Positions 8,597-16,520 of a stretch of 55,913 bases of DNA are shown here, piece by piece (the first letter of the stretch is position 1; every line of letters starts with the position of its first letter). The DNA is from Bacteroides fragilis (GTDB taxonomy: Bacteria > Bacillota > Clostridia > Lachnospirales > Lachnospiraceae), in contig JAMPFK010000018.1 of assembly GCA_023664485.1 (NCBI GenBank), positions 1-55,913 of the forward strand, written 5' to 3'. The notes below the pieces were generated by a model that saw only the letters and a list, made by a program, of their open reading frames with translations, was not told the origin of the DNA and did no database searches. The translations under genes were made by a program, and so were the position numbers.

Positions 8597-9826
8597 ATGA
8601 GTAATATCGATAGAAATTTAGAGCAGATGGTTCAGAGCAGGTTTCAGGGCTCTTCTTTGGAAGAGGCCGTTCATAAAACGCTGGGAAAGGAGATGGCTGG
8701 CCGGTGCGGCGGGATTGAAAAAAAGATTGACGATCTTTTGGCCCGGATCAGCCGGTATGAGGCAAAATATGCCGGAATGGATATGAAGATGGCCGTATTC
8801 CATGAACTCGATGAACAATGCGGCGATAATAACGCGGAGCAGTTTAGCAGGATTTCGGATATGAAATTTGCGGTTTCCCTGCGAAATCTGGAGATATCAA
8901 AAGAAAAGCTGGAAGAACAGGGAGAGGATATTGAGTTTATCCGGGAGGCCCTTGTTAAGACGCATGAGGAAGAGCAGAAAATGGCGGCAGACGCGACGGC
9001 AGAGGAAATCGCGGCATTGAGAGAGGAACTGGCTGCGGTGCTTCCGGACGATCGGGATGGGATCCGGGACTCCATCGGACAGATGGCGGCGGACGAGAAG
9101 TGGGATGCCGTTTTGAAGGAAGCGGAAACGGCAGCCGGCGGGATTACCGAACAGGCCAGAAGGGATATCGCTGTCCTGATCGCGGTATTGTACTTAAATG
9201 AGCATCCGGAGATGACCGCGGAACAGGCTGCGGCTGCGGCGGTAAGCCAGACCTCGGAACACTCGTCCATTCTTCTCTGGCTGGCCGGCAGTGCGGCGCT
9301 TGGCGTTTCGGGCTTTGCAAGTATTTTCCTGGGCCTGCTTTTCGGCGTTGAATTCCTGCTTACGGCAGGCATTATAGAACTGGGCGTTTCTACGGCTGTG
9401 CTCAGCGGCCTGCTCATGCTCTCCCTTGGGAAAGAGGCTGTAAAAGCGGTGAAAGCGGCGATCCCCTATGTGAAGGCGGCCTGGGAGAAATGCCGCCCGC
9501 ATCTGGAGAAGGCGGCGTCAAAAGTCAGATTTGCGGTGGCGAGCGTAATCGGCGTCGTGGCCAATCATGTTCTGCGCCCGGCCATTTACTGGGTGAGCAA
9601 TGAGGCTGTACCCGTTATAAAGGAAAAGGTAATTCATCCGTTAAAGCGCAGGCTGGAAGCGCTTCTCGAATGGCTGAAGGCGAAGAAAGAACAGGTAATG
9701 AATTTTGTAAAAAATGCCGCCGCTCCGGCGAAAGAGGATGTGGCACAGGAACAGGAGGAATTTGAGGATTCTGAATTTGATTCCGCGACCGAGGATGAGG
9801 GAGAGCAGGAACTTGAGTTCGCCTGA
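8597..9826 (+). CDS. Coiled-coil membrane protein with acidic tail, last module gene
   Basis: 409 residues from ATG 8597 behind AAGGAGGAG. Residues 1-215 are charged and helical with coiled-coil character; there is no signal peptide. Residues about 222-275 form two hydrophobic segments (ILLWLAGSAALGVSGFASIFLGLLFG, then LLTAGIIELGVSTAVLSGLLML) that read as a membrane hairpin. Amphipathic Lys/Ala/Val helices follow (280-375) and then an acidic Asp/Glu tail. The layout recalls pore-forming or membrane-remodelling effectors, but no family is recognised. It sits last in the module with its own promoter and is followed by a strong terminator. It could be the membrane-acting effector of the GTPase/AAA module, which is inference. 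Confidence 0.8.
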   Translation: MSNIDRNLEQMVQSRFQGSSLEEAVHKTLGKEMAGRCGGIEKKIDDLLARISRYEAKYAGMDMKMAVFHELDEQCGDNNAEQFSRISDMKFAVSLRNLEISKEKLEEQGEDIEFIREALVKTHEEEQKMAADATAEEIAALREELAAVLPDDRDGIRDSIGQMAADEKWDAVLKEAETAAGGITEQARRDIAVLIAVLYLNEHPEMTAEQAAAAAVSQTSEHSSILLWLAGSAALGVSGFASIFLGLLFGVEFLLTAGIIELGVSTAVLSGLLMLSLGKEAVKAVKAAIPYVKAAWEKCRPHLEKAASKVRFAVASVIGVVANHVLRPAIYWVSNEAVPVIKEKVIHPLKRRLEALLEWLKAKKEQVMNFVKNAAAPAKEDVAQEQEEFEDSEFDSATEDEGEQELEFA

Positions 9827-9838
9827 AAGAAGCGAAAT

Positions 9839-9880
9839 AACTGCCGGTTCATTTTAGAATGAGCCGGCAGTTATTTTGTT
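9839..9880 (+). terminator. Rho-independent terminator of the module
   Basis: A 15-bp stem with one G-U pair (9839-9853 with 9858-9872), a TTAG loop and a T-rich tail (ATTTTGTT) 12 bases past the last stop codon. Confidence 0.85.
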
Positions 9881-9900
9881 ATCAAATCCGTTAGTATTCC

Positions 9901-9929
9901 TTTACAAAAACAACAAAGCTGTTTACAAT
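9901..9929 (+). promoter_or_regulatory. Promoter of the GH3 gene
   Basis: TTTACA at 9901-9906 and TACAAT at 9924-9929, 17 bases apart, 57 bases before the GH3 start codon and just after the module terminator. Confidence 0.6.
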
Positions 9930-9986
9930 GAAAAACAGGCAAAAGCGTTTGCTTTTTCAGATTGAAGAAAGGTCAGGGGCAGGAAA

Positions 9987-12761
9987 ATGAAGAACAGATA
10001 TGAAATCGACTGGGACGCGTATGCGGCGAAGGCGCGGGAAACGGCGGCGGAGGGCGCAGTCCTTTTACGAAATGAGAACAATGTGCTTCCGCTGTGCGGG
10101 GGAGAGAAGCTCGCGGTATTCGGAAGAATTCAGTTCGATTATTACAAAAGCGGGACAGGCTCCGGCGGCATGATCAATACCAGATATGTTGTCGGCATCC
10201 TGGATGCCCTAAAGGAAGAAAAAATCGTACTCGATCAGGAACTGGAACAGGTTTACCGGGCGTGGCTGGGTGGTCATCCTTTTGATTATGGGACCGGATG
10301 GGCAAAGGAGCCGTGGAGCCAGGAGGAAATGCCGCTCGATGACGGGACGGTGAAGAAAGCGGCGGAAAAAAATGACGCGGCGCTGGTCATCATCGGCCGC
10401 ACCGCGGGAGAGGACCGCGATGCCCAGGCGGAAAAGGGCAGCTATTACCTCTCGGAAACGGAAGAGAAGATGCTCGCGCAGGTGTGCGCGGCCTTTGACC
10501 GGGTCATTGTGGCGTTGAATGTGGGAAGCATTATCGATATGAAATGGGTGGAAGCCTATAAGCCGCAGGCGGTTCTTTATGTATGGCAGGGCGGCATGGA
10601 AGGCGGCCATGCGGCGGCGGATGTCCTGATGGGCCGGGTCAATCCCTCCGGGAAACTGGCGGATACGATTGCGCTTTCAGTGGAAGATTATCCTTCCAGC
10701 GGTAATTTTGGCGGCGCAGACGGAAACCGGTATGCGGAGGATATTTATGTCGGATACCGTTATTTTGCGACCTTTGAGCCGGCCAGAAGCAAGGTGCTCT
10801 ATCCTTTTGGCTTTGGTCTTTCTTATACGTCTTTTGCGATGGAATGCGGCATGGAGAAGAATGCGGACGGCTGTGTTTTCCGTGTCAGAGTGAAAAATAC
10901 CGGCGGCGTTCCGGGAAAAGAGGTCGCGCAGGTATATGTCAGTGCGCCCCAGGGACTTCTTGGGAAGCCTTCGCGTGTGCTGGCGGCTTTTGCGAAAACG
11001 AAATGCCTCGCGCCGGGCGAAACGGAGGAGCTTTGTCTGGAAGTGAAGAAAACCGCTTTTGCGTCTTATGATGACAGCGGTGTGACGGGGCATAAGTCCT
11101 GTTATGTATTAGAAGCCGGAAGCTATCGGTTCTATGTGGGCGCGGATGTACTGAGCGCCGGACTGGCCGGAAGCATGGAGGTAACAGAGACCGAGGTTCT
11201 GGCACAGTGTACGGAAGCGCTGGCTCCGGTAGAATCGTTTGAGAGGTTAAGACCGGCCGCTGAGGCGGAAACATTCGTTCCGGCCTGGGAAAAAGTCCCC
11301 CTTCGTACTTACGATATGGCATTGAGGAGCCGGGAAGAGGAAAAAACGGAACTGCCTTATACGGGCGATAAGGGATACCGGCTGGCGGATGTCTATGATA
11401 AAAAGATTCCTATGGAAACCTTTGTCATGCAGCTTCGGGATGAGGATTTGTGCTGTCTTGTCCGCGGCGAGGGCATGTGCTCTCCGAAAGTAACGCCGGG
11501 AACGGCGGCGGCTTTCGGCGGCGTGACAGAGGCGCTGAAAGATTACGGTATTCCGTGTGGGTGCTGTGCGGACGGCCCTTCGGGTATCCGTATGGACTGC
11601 GGGACTTATGCGTTCGCTCTGCCGAACGGGACCTGCATGGCCTGCAGTTTCAATGAAGAGCTGGTAGAGCAGCTTTATGAGATGGAAGGTGCGGAGCTGC
11701 GGAAGAATCACATCGACATTCTGCTAGGACCGGGCATGAACATTCACCGGAATCCTTTGAATGGCCGGAACTTTGAATATTTTTCGGAGGATCCTCTTTT
11801 GACAGGCAAAATGGCGGCGGCGCAGATCCGGGGAATGGCGAAGTATCAGGTCACGGGCGCCATGAAGCATTTTGCGGCCAATAATCAGGAGTATAACCGC
11901 AGATTATACAACTCGGTCGTTTCGGAGCGTGCCCTGCGGGAAATCTATCTGAAAGGCTATGAGATCGCCGTAAAAGAGAGCAGCCCCTATGCGATTATGA
12001 CGACCTACGGCGGCATCAACGGCATCTGGACAGCGGGCAATTATGACTTGCTGACAACAATTCTTCGGGAGGAATGGCACTACGACGGCATGGTTATGAC
12101 GGACTGGTGGGCGGAAATCAACGACGAGGGCCAGACGCCGGTGAGGACGAATACGGCCGCCATGGTGCGGAGCCAGAATGACATTTATATGGTGACGCGG
12201 GATTCCAGGGAAAACGCCAACGGCGATAATCTGGAAGAATGCCTGAAAAACGGCGCCTTAACGAGAGCAGAGCTGGCAAGATGCGCCGCCAATATACTGG
12301 GCGTGCTGCTGCGTTCGCCCGTTATGGACAGAAGCCTTGGCCGGCTCAGCAAAGAAGAACTGGATGCCGCGGAGAACATGGCGGAAGAAACGCTGACAGA
12401 CGCCGACGTGGAATGGCATTCTCTGGAAGAGATGCTTGAACTGGATGGAAAAGAAGTCGATACGGGCAAGGGAAAGTCCTTTATGTGCGGCCTTCGCACG
12501 GGTCAGATGGGCTTTTATAAACTTCGCATGAAAGTCCGGGTAGACGCTTCCGAGCTCGCGCAGGTTCCGGTGTCCGTTTTTGTGAACGGAAAACTGCTGG
12601 GAACGCATACGTTAAACGGGACCGGCAAAGAAGCCGTGGAGATAGAACAGTCTTTGGGACTCTTCTTTCATCTCGGCAATTATCTGAAATTATACTTTGC
12701 GGAAAGCGGTATGCAGATAGAAAAAATAATCGTAGAAAGACTGGAAGAGACGCTGTCATAG
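9987..12761 (+). CDS. GH3 beta-glucosidase with permuted domain order
   Basis: 924 residues. Family 3 glycoside hydrolases remove terminal beta-linked sugars, usually glucose, by a retaining mechanism. Here the normally C-terminal beta-sandwich comes first (AAEGAVLLRNENNVLPL, residues 17-33), followed by a fibronectin III-like domain (about 285-400). The catalytic TIM-barrel domain occupies about 470-800. The nucleophile is Asp706 in GMVMTDWW; upstream lie the substrate-site motifs DGPSGIR, GPGMNIHRNPLNGRNFEYFSED and KHFAANNQE. A C-terminal stretch (about 830-924) is a small beta-rich domain. There is no signal peptide, so it probably cleaves imported oligosaccharides in the cytoplasm. The permuted order is known in Ruminococcus albus and relatives. 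It has its own promoter and terminator; start at ATG 9987 behind AGGGGCAGG. Confidence 0.93.
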   Translation: MKNRYEIDWDAYAAKARETAAEGAVLLRNENNVLPLCGGEKLAVFGRIQFDYYKSGTGSGGMINTRYVVGILDALKEEKIVLDQELEQVYRAWLGGHPFDYGTGWAKEPWSQEEMPLDDGTVKKAAEKNDAALVIIGRTAGEDRDAQAEKGSYYLSETEEKMLAQVCAAFDRVIVALNVGSIIDMKWVEAYKPQAVLYVWQGGMEGGHAAADVLMGRVNPSGKLADTIALSVEDYPSSGNFGGADGNRYAEDIYVGYRYFATFEPARSKVLYPFGFGLSYTSFAMECGMEKNADGCVFRVRVKNTGGVPGKEVAQVYVSAPQGLLGKPSRVLAAFAKTKCLAPGETEELCLEVKKTAFASYDDSGVTGHKSCYVLEAGSYRFYVGADVLSAGLAGSMEVTETEVLAQCTEALAPVESFERLRPAAEAETFVPAWEKVPLRTYDMALRSREEEKTELPYTGDKGYRLADVYDKKIPMETFVMQLRDEDLCCLVRGEGMCSPKVTPGTAAAFGGVTEALKDYGIPCGCCADGPSGIRMDCGTYAFALPNGTCMACSFNEELVEQLYEMEGAELRKNHIDILLGPGMNIHRNPLNGRNFEYFSEDPLLTGKMAAAQIRGMAKYQVTGAMKHFAANNQEYNRRLYNSVVSERALREIYLKGYEIAVKESSPYAIMTTYGGINGIWTAGNYDLLTTILREEWHYDGMVMTDWWAEINDEGQTPVRTNTAAMVRSQNDIYMVTRDSRENANGDNLEECLKNGALTRAELARCAANILGVLLRSPVMDRSLGRLSKEELDAAENMAEETLTDADVEWHSLEEMLELDGKEVDTGKGKSFMCGLRTGQMGFYKLRMKVRVDASELAQVPVSVFVNGKLLGTHTLNGTGKEAVEIEQSLGLFFHLGNYLKLYFAESGMQIEKIIVERLEETLS

Positions 12762-12778
12762 CGTCTTTTCCGCGTTTT
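12744..12778 (+). terminator. Terminator between GH3 and the convergent ECF gene
   Basis: GAAGAGACGCT (12744-12754), loop GTCAT, AGCGTCTTTTC (12760-12770), then a T run after CCGCG. The stem overlaps the stop codons of both convergent genes, so it can serve both strands, better for the plus strand. Confidence 0.7.
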
Positions 12779-13277
12779 TTTCCGACAGCTTTAAGATGGA
12801 AATAATCGGCATGATCAGGATTCCGCACAGAAAATTGCTGATGCCGTGGATGCAGTCCCAGGGCAGGCCCGCGGCGATCCAGGCAATCATGCCTTTGAAA
12901 TTTAAGTGAAACAGGAGCGCATGCGCCGGAGCATATAAAGTGCCGAATAAGAAGCCGTGCGCCGCGCATACCGCCATATATACGAGAGGACGGATTTTCT
13001 GAGGCATATTCCGGGGAAGAAGCATGACTGCGCCCCAGAGAACGGTCCATACATATAAATAAGGAATCCACCATGCGGCGAAACCGCAGAAGATGCCGTT
13101 CAGGAGCACATAGGTATAAACAGGGTACAACGCTTTTTTCCGGTAAACGACGGTAAAGGACACGATGAACACGCCGAGCAGATGGATGTTGGGCAGCAGT
13201 TCCATCACAAATTTGGAAGCATACATGATGGAGCCGAGCATACCGAAAACGGCAGTTTCCCGAATCGTAAGCTTCAT
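12756..13277 (-). CDS. ECF transporter S component
   Basis: A 173-residue, very hydrophobic protein with five or six membrane helices (for example FGMLGSIMYASKFVMELLPN near the start and FLCGILIMPIISILKL near the end). S components of energy-coupling-factor transporters bind a vitamin-like substrate and pair with a shared EcfT/EcfA module; no EcfA/T gene is in the window, as usual for group II types. It follows a DUF4430 lipoprotein by 26 bases on the same strand, and DUF4430 resembles the C-terminal domain of transcobalamin, so a corrinoid or related substrate is possible but unproven. The 3' end overlaps the GH3 end by 6 bases. The start (ATG 13277) has AAAGGAGG 12 bases upstream. Confidence 0.75.
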   Translation of the reverse strand: MKLTIRETAVFGMLGSIMYASKFVMELLPNIHLLGVFIVSFTVVYRKKALYPVYTYVLLNGIFCGFAAWWIPYLYVWTVLWGAVMLLPRNMPQKIRPLVYMAVCAAHGFLFGTLYAPAHALLFHLNFKGMIAWIAAGLPWDCIHGISNFLCGILIMPIISILKLSEKNAEKTL

Positions 13278-13303
13278 GTTAAAAGCGGCGCCTCCTTTGT
13301 ATC

Positions 13304-13759
13304 CTATTCGACCTTAAAGGAGTAGCTTTCTCCTTCCGTTATCGGGGTAGAATCGACGCCCGTCGCGGCATATTCGCCGTCGATATAAAAGGCCCAGTAT
13401 ACGCCGTCCGTGTCATAATCCGCCGTGATGCCGTTGACGGTCTTGACATAAAGGCCGAATTCGCTCTCATCGCCGGCAATCAGTCCCAGATCGGCAAGGG
13501 CGCCGCCGACGGTCTCCTGGTCGGTATGAATCTCAAACTGTGTTTCATTGCCGTCTTTATCCACGACGGTAAAATCAAAACGGATGCTGCCTTCGCCGAG
13601 TACCGCGGCTTCTGTCTGGCCGCCGCCTGTTTCCACGACGGAAGGCGCGCCGTCCTTTGCGCCGCCGTTACAGCCTGTTGTAGAAAGTGCCATAGCCGCG
13701 GTCAGCGCCATACAAAGGACGAAAGACGATATTTTTCTGTTTCGTTTCATCATTTTCAT
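13304..13759 (-). CDS. DUF4430 lipoprotein
   Basis: 151 residues, ATG at 13759 with GAGGAGA upstream. A basic N-terminus, a hydrophobic helix and a lipobox (LSTTGC, Cys about 30) mark a lipoprotein. After a low-complexity linker comes a DUF4430-type domain (about 60-151) with the hallmark pattern GGALADLGLI, VKTVNGITADYDTDGVYWAFYIDGEYAATGVDSTPI. DUF4430 is related to the substrate-binding C-terminal region of transcobalamin and intrinsic factor. With the adjacent ECF S component it likely captures and hands over a small molecule. The start codon overlaps the stop of an open frame upstream (ATGA), which points to an ancestral gene in front of it that is now truncated. Confidence 0.88.
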   Translation of the reverse strand: MKMMKRNRKISSFVLCMALTAAMALSTTGCNGGAKDGAPSVVETGGGQTEAAVLGEGSIRFDFTVVDKDGNETQFEIHTDQETVGGALADLGLIAGDESEFGLYVKTVNGITADYDTDGVYWAFYIDGEYAATGVDSTPITEGESYSFKVE

Positions 13760-13977
13760 AAAATTTCTCCTCTGCCGTTATTTAATTCCATAACCGGCGT
13801 CTGCCGCCTGGTTTCAATGGTCTTTTCAGGAATAATCCAGTTCTTATCATAAGCTTTTGGCGGCGCCGCGTCAATACCGGAAAAGAGGATTACAAATATA
13901 CAAATATAGCACAGAGAGCGTGCGGATGATAGAAGGGAATGAACAGAATTTTCAGTGGACAGACAGCGGGCAGGCGG
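13756..13977 (-). pseudogene. Open frame remnant coupled to the DUF4430 gene
   Basis: On the minus strand a frame of about 73 codons is open from the stop of the GNAT gene to a TGA that overlaps the DUF4430 ATG (ATGA). There is no ATG, GTG or TTG start with a ribosome site in it. It reads as a short hydrophobic segment (YICIFVILFSG) followed by a polar tail (DKNWIIPEKTIETRRQ). The ATGA overlap is typical of real coupled genes, so this may be the 3' end of a membrane protein gene lost when the GNAT region was placed next to it. It could also be chance, since the frame is short. Confidence 0.35.
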
Positions 13978-14478
13978 TTAAAATGCGTGCGGTACGGCCT
14001 GCTTTTGGTAAGCGATCCGCCGGCTTCCGTCTTCGACATAAATATAGCCGCATTTTTGATAGCCGTATTTTGCGAGCAGATGCCGCATGATCTGATTATC
14101 GTCATGTGTATCGACCCGGATATTGGCCGCCCGGCTTTCGCAAAAGGATAAGGCCATGGCCAGTATGCCTTTGGCCTGTCCGTTTCCGGCAATTCTGTGC
14201 AGGGCGCCGTATGGTTCGTCGTTGAGCCATGCGCCGTTTTCAATGAACTGATAGGTCGGATCCGGTCCGATAACGAATACAAAAACGCCGCAGATGCGGT
14301 TTTCTTCGACGATGACATAGGCTTGTTCTTTTTGGATATCCTTCCGGACAGTTTCCGGGGACGGCCTGTTGTTTCCCCATTGGCGCGGGTTGCCGGAGAG
14401 CCGCATCTGTTCGCGCGCACAGGCATAAATATCCAGAATGGTTTCCAAATCGTTATTGTTGGCAAGGCGTATTGTCAT
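13978..14478 (-). CDS. GNAT family N-acetyltransferase
   Basis: 166 residues from ATG 14478 (MTIRLANNND), the usual GNAT opening; the longer frame has no better start. It has the acetyl-CoA-binding stretch HRIAGNGQAKGILAMALSF (about residues 95-112), preceded by the V/I-rich strand CGVFVFVIG, and followed by RVDTHDDNQIMRHLLAKYGYQKCGYIYVEDG, typical of the C-terminal half. Such enzymes acetylate amines of small molecules or protein N-termini; the substrate cannot be read from sequence. It ends 222 bases before the DUF4430 gene on the same strand. A hairpin-rich repeat (14508-14596) lies just upstream. Confidence 0.88.
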   Translation of the reverse strand: MTIRLANNNDLETILDIYACAREQMRLSGNPRQWGNNRPSPETVRKDIQKEQAYVIVEENRICGVFVFVIGPDPTYQFIENGAWLNDEPYGALHRIAGNGQAKGILAMALSFCESRAANIRVDTHDDNQIMRHLLAKYGYQKCGYIYVEDGSRRIAYQKQAVPHAF

Positions 14479-14507
14479 AACTTTTATTTCTCCGATTGTA
14501 ATGTAAG

Positions 14508-14596
14508 TACTGTGAAAAATAAATTTTTCACAAACGAATTCATTCGTTTTGCAAATATTGTGCTTGCGCCCAAATTCGCGGGCTGAGCAGGAATGG
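14508..14596. repeat. Interspersed hairpin repeat, long copy
   Basis: Contains two back-to-back inverted repeats: TGTGAAAAAT/ATTTTTCACA (14511-14532) and AAACGAAT/ATTCGTTT (14532-14549). Its ends match the shorter copy at 37841-37880 (TACTGTGAAAAATAAATTTT... and GGCTGAGCAG.AATGG), which lacks the central 50 bases. It probably belongs to a small family of intergenic repeats. The rest of 14597-14866 is AT-rich, with a promoter and no gene. Confidence 0.6.
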
Positions 14597-14693
14597 GGGG
14601 CTAATATGTATTGTAATTCAGAATACAAACAGCTTTAGTATAATGTGAAACGAGAAGTTTGGCAAGACAGCTGAAATAATTTCGGTTATTTAG

Positions 14694-14723
14694 TCGACGG
14701 TGATACATAAAATCTGATATAAT
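14694..14723 (+). promoter_or_regulatory. Promoter of the McrBC/methyltransferase operon
   Basis: TCGACG at 14694-14699, an 18-base spacer and a perfect TATAAT at 14718-14723. The region between it and the start codon at 14867 is 143 bases and includes a GCATGC-containing stretch with small inverted repeats. Confidence 0.5.
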
Positions 14724-14866
14724 GAGCGTTAGCGAGGAAAGCATGCTTGCATGTTTGACGAGCGGCGAATGCTGATCATGAATCGCAGATTTATGATGTT
14801 ATGTGTCCGGAGTGGTTTGTTATGAAATTGGAAAAATAGAAGGAATGAGTAACAGGAGGATGATAT

Positions 14867-16510
14867 ATGGTATATGTTCATTCAGTTTTATGGAGAAATT
14901 TTAATCAGGCAACGATTGATACCTTGTCTGGAAAATCGGCGGGGCAGTATGATATTCGACTTGGTGCAAAGTCAGGATATACAGATTTTTTTGAAGGAGT
15001 ACCGCATAAAAATCTAACGAGCTTAGGTGGATATGAATTGAAGATTAAGTTAGAAGAAGTAATAGATTCATCAGAACAGGTGGTGTGTGAGGAAAAAGAA
15101 CTTACAGTTCGATATATGGGTGGAAAATCGACCAGAAAAGATTGGAATATTCCTTCACAAAGACCGGAAACCGCTTATCCGATGTGGATACAAAGCGGGC
15201 GCTATCCTGGGAAAAAAGATGAAAAAAGTTATATTCTTTTAATAAGAAGTACGGCAGGAAAATTTTATGGGAGGATTTTATTATCTGATGAAGTTAACAC
15301 ATTGCCAGATGTATTAAAAGATGCCATTGGTAAGAATAAGGACTTTGGGATATATAAAGTTGATTCTGTGCATTCATCTACGGTGTCTGAGCAGATATAT
15401 GAGAGGTTATTGACATATAAAAATCTATTATTGTATGGACCTCCGGGAACAGGGAAAACAACAGTTATGCAGGAAGTCGTCAATATTTTCAATCATGGAG
15501 GTGTTGGAAGAATCAAATTTGATGAGAATAAGGAAAATGATTTTTTTAGTGAGGCAGAGCTTGTTGATGCATCTAAAACTATATGGACAACATTTCATCA
15601 GAGTTATTCATATGAAGAGTTTGTGATAGGAATGATGACAAGTAATAACAGTGATAAATTGCTTGAGATTGAGCCTCGACAGGGGAAACTGCTTGAAGCC
15701 GCTGAATTTGCCCGAAAGGATGGGCAAAGATCGTTGTTGGTTATCGATGAATTAAACCGTGCAAATGTTTCAAGGGTGTTTGGCGAGTTTATTACAGTAA
15801 TGGAACCTGATAAACGTCTGGATGAGGAGGGTAATGTTACGCCCAATACAGTAAGTGTTGAGCTTCCTTATATTAGAGCCGGAGAGGGACTTGAGTTTGA
15901 AATGGAAGGAGAAAAATATTCTGTCAAAAATCCATATTACATGCCATATTATTTTTATACGATAGCAAGTATGAATTCGGTCGACAAGTCGATTTTTCCT
16001 TTAGACAGTGCGTTAAGGAGAAGATTTTACAGATATGATTTATATCCTGATAGGGAGACTTTATCTGAACATTTAAAGATAAAAGGGATGAAAGCAGAGG
16101 ATGTATCAGGCGATGAAGATGATAAATATTCGCTGGATATGGTCAAGATAATTGCAAGGGATATTCTGGAATATATAAATGAAAAGGTGAGTTTATTTTT
16201 AGGACGGGATTATACACTTGGACATTCCTATTTTTGGAATTTATCTGATGCAGATGATGTTGAGACGGCTGTGAATCTGTTTAGAGAGGACATATTTGAA
16301 CGGATTTTTCCTCAATTAGAAGAATTGTTCAGGAGCAGAGAAGAACAGATGATGTATATTCTTAGATGTGGCTCAACAAAAACTCCATATATTTTACTTC
16401 GGGCATCGGATGAAGAGGCAGAATTAGGTGCGGTAGATACATATATACAGAATTCAGATATTTCTCCCCAGGATTTGCTTGAATGGGCAAGAAGGATATG
16501 TAAGAAGTAA
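14867..16510 (+). CDS. McrB-like AAA+ GTPase of a restriction system
   Basis: 547 residues, ATG 14867 behind AGGAGGATGAT. Residues 1-165 form an N-terminal domain I do not recognise, where McrB-type proteins keep the DNA-recognition module. The motor follows: Walker A GPPGTGKT (191-198), Walker B LLVIDELNRAN (Asp294-Glu295), and SMNSVDKS (Met369 to Ser375) corresponding to the MNTADRS signature that gives McrB GTP preference; Asp373 is kept. The next gene is McrC-like, and two methyltransferase genes follow on the same strand. The assembly probably translocates on DNA and activates the McrC nuclease. The DNA is much richer in A+T than flanking genes, pointing to transfer. Confidence 0.92.
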   Translation: MVYVHSVLWRNFNQATIDTLSGKSAGQYDIRLGAKSGYTDFFEGVPHKNLTSLGGYELKIKLEEVIDSSEQVVCEEKELTVRYMGGKSTRKDWNIPSQRPETAYPMWIQSGRYPGKKDEKSYILLIRSTAGKFYGRILLSDEVNTLPDVLKDAIGKNKDFGIYKVDSVHSSTVSEQIYERLLTYKNLLLYGPPGTGKTTVMQEVVNIFNHGGVGRIKFDENKENDFFSEAELVDASKTIWTTFHQSYSYEEFVIGMMTSNNSDKLLEIEPRQGKLLEAAEFARKDGQRSLLVIDELNRANVSRVFGEFITVMEPDKRLDEEGNVTPNTVSVELPYIRAGEGLEFEMEGEKYSVKNPYYMPYYFYTIASMNSVDKSIFPLDSALRRRFYRYDLYPDRETLSEHLKIKGMKAEDVSGDEDDKYSLDMVKIIARDILEYINEKVSLFLGRDYTLGHSYFWNLSDADDVETAVNLFREDIFERIFPQLEELFRSREEQMMYILRCGSTKTPYILLRASDEEAELGAVDTYIQNSDISPQDLLEWARRICKK

Positions 16511-16520
16511 GGAGCTGGAA

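Noticed and set aside
13760..13980. Cobalamin riboswitch upstream of the DUF4430 gene
   Set aside because: I looked for the B12-box pattern and the conserved core and did not find them.
14725..14765. Short GCATGC-containing repeat before the McrB gene as a CRISPR-like or operator array
   Set aside because: Only one copy with small inverted repeats is present, with no regular spacing.
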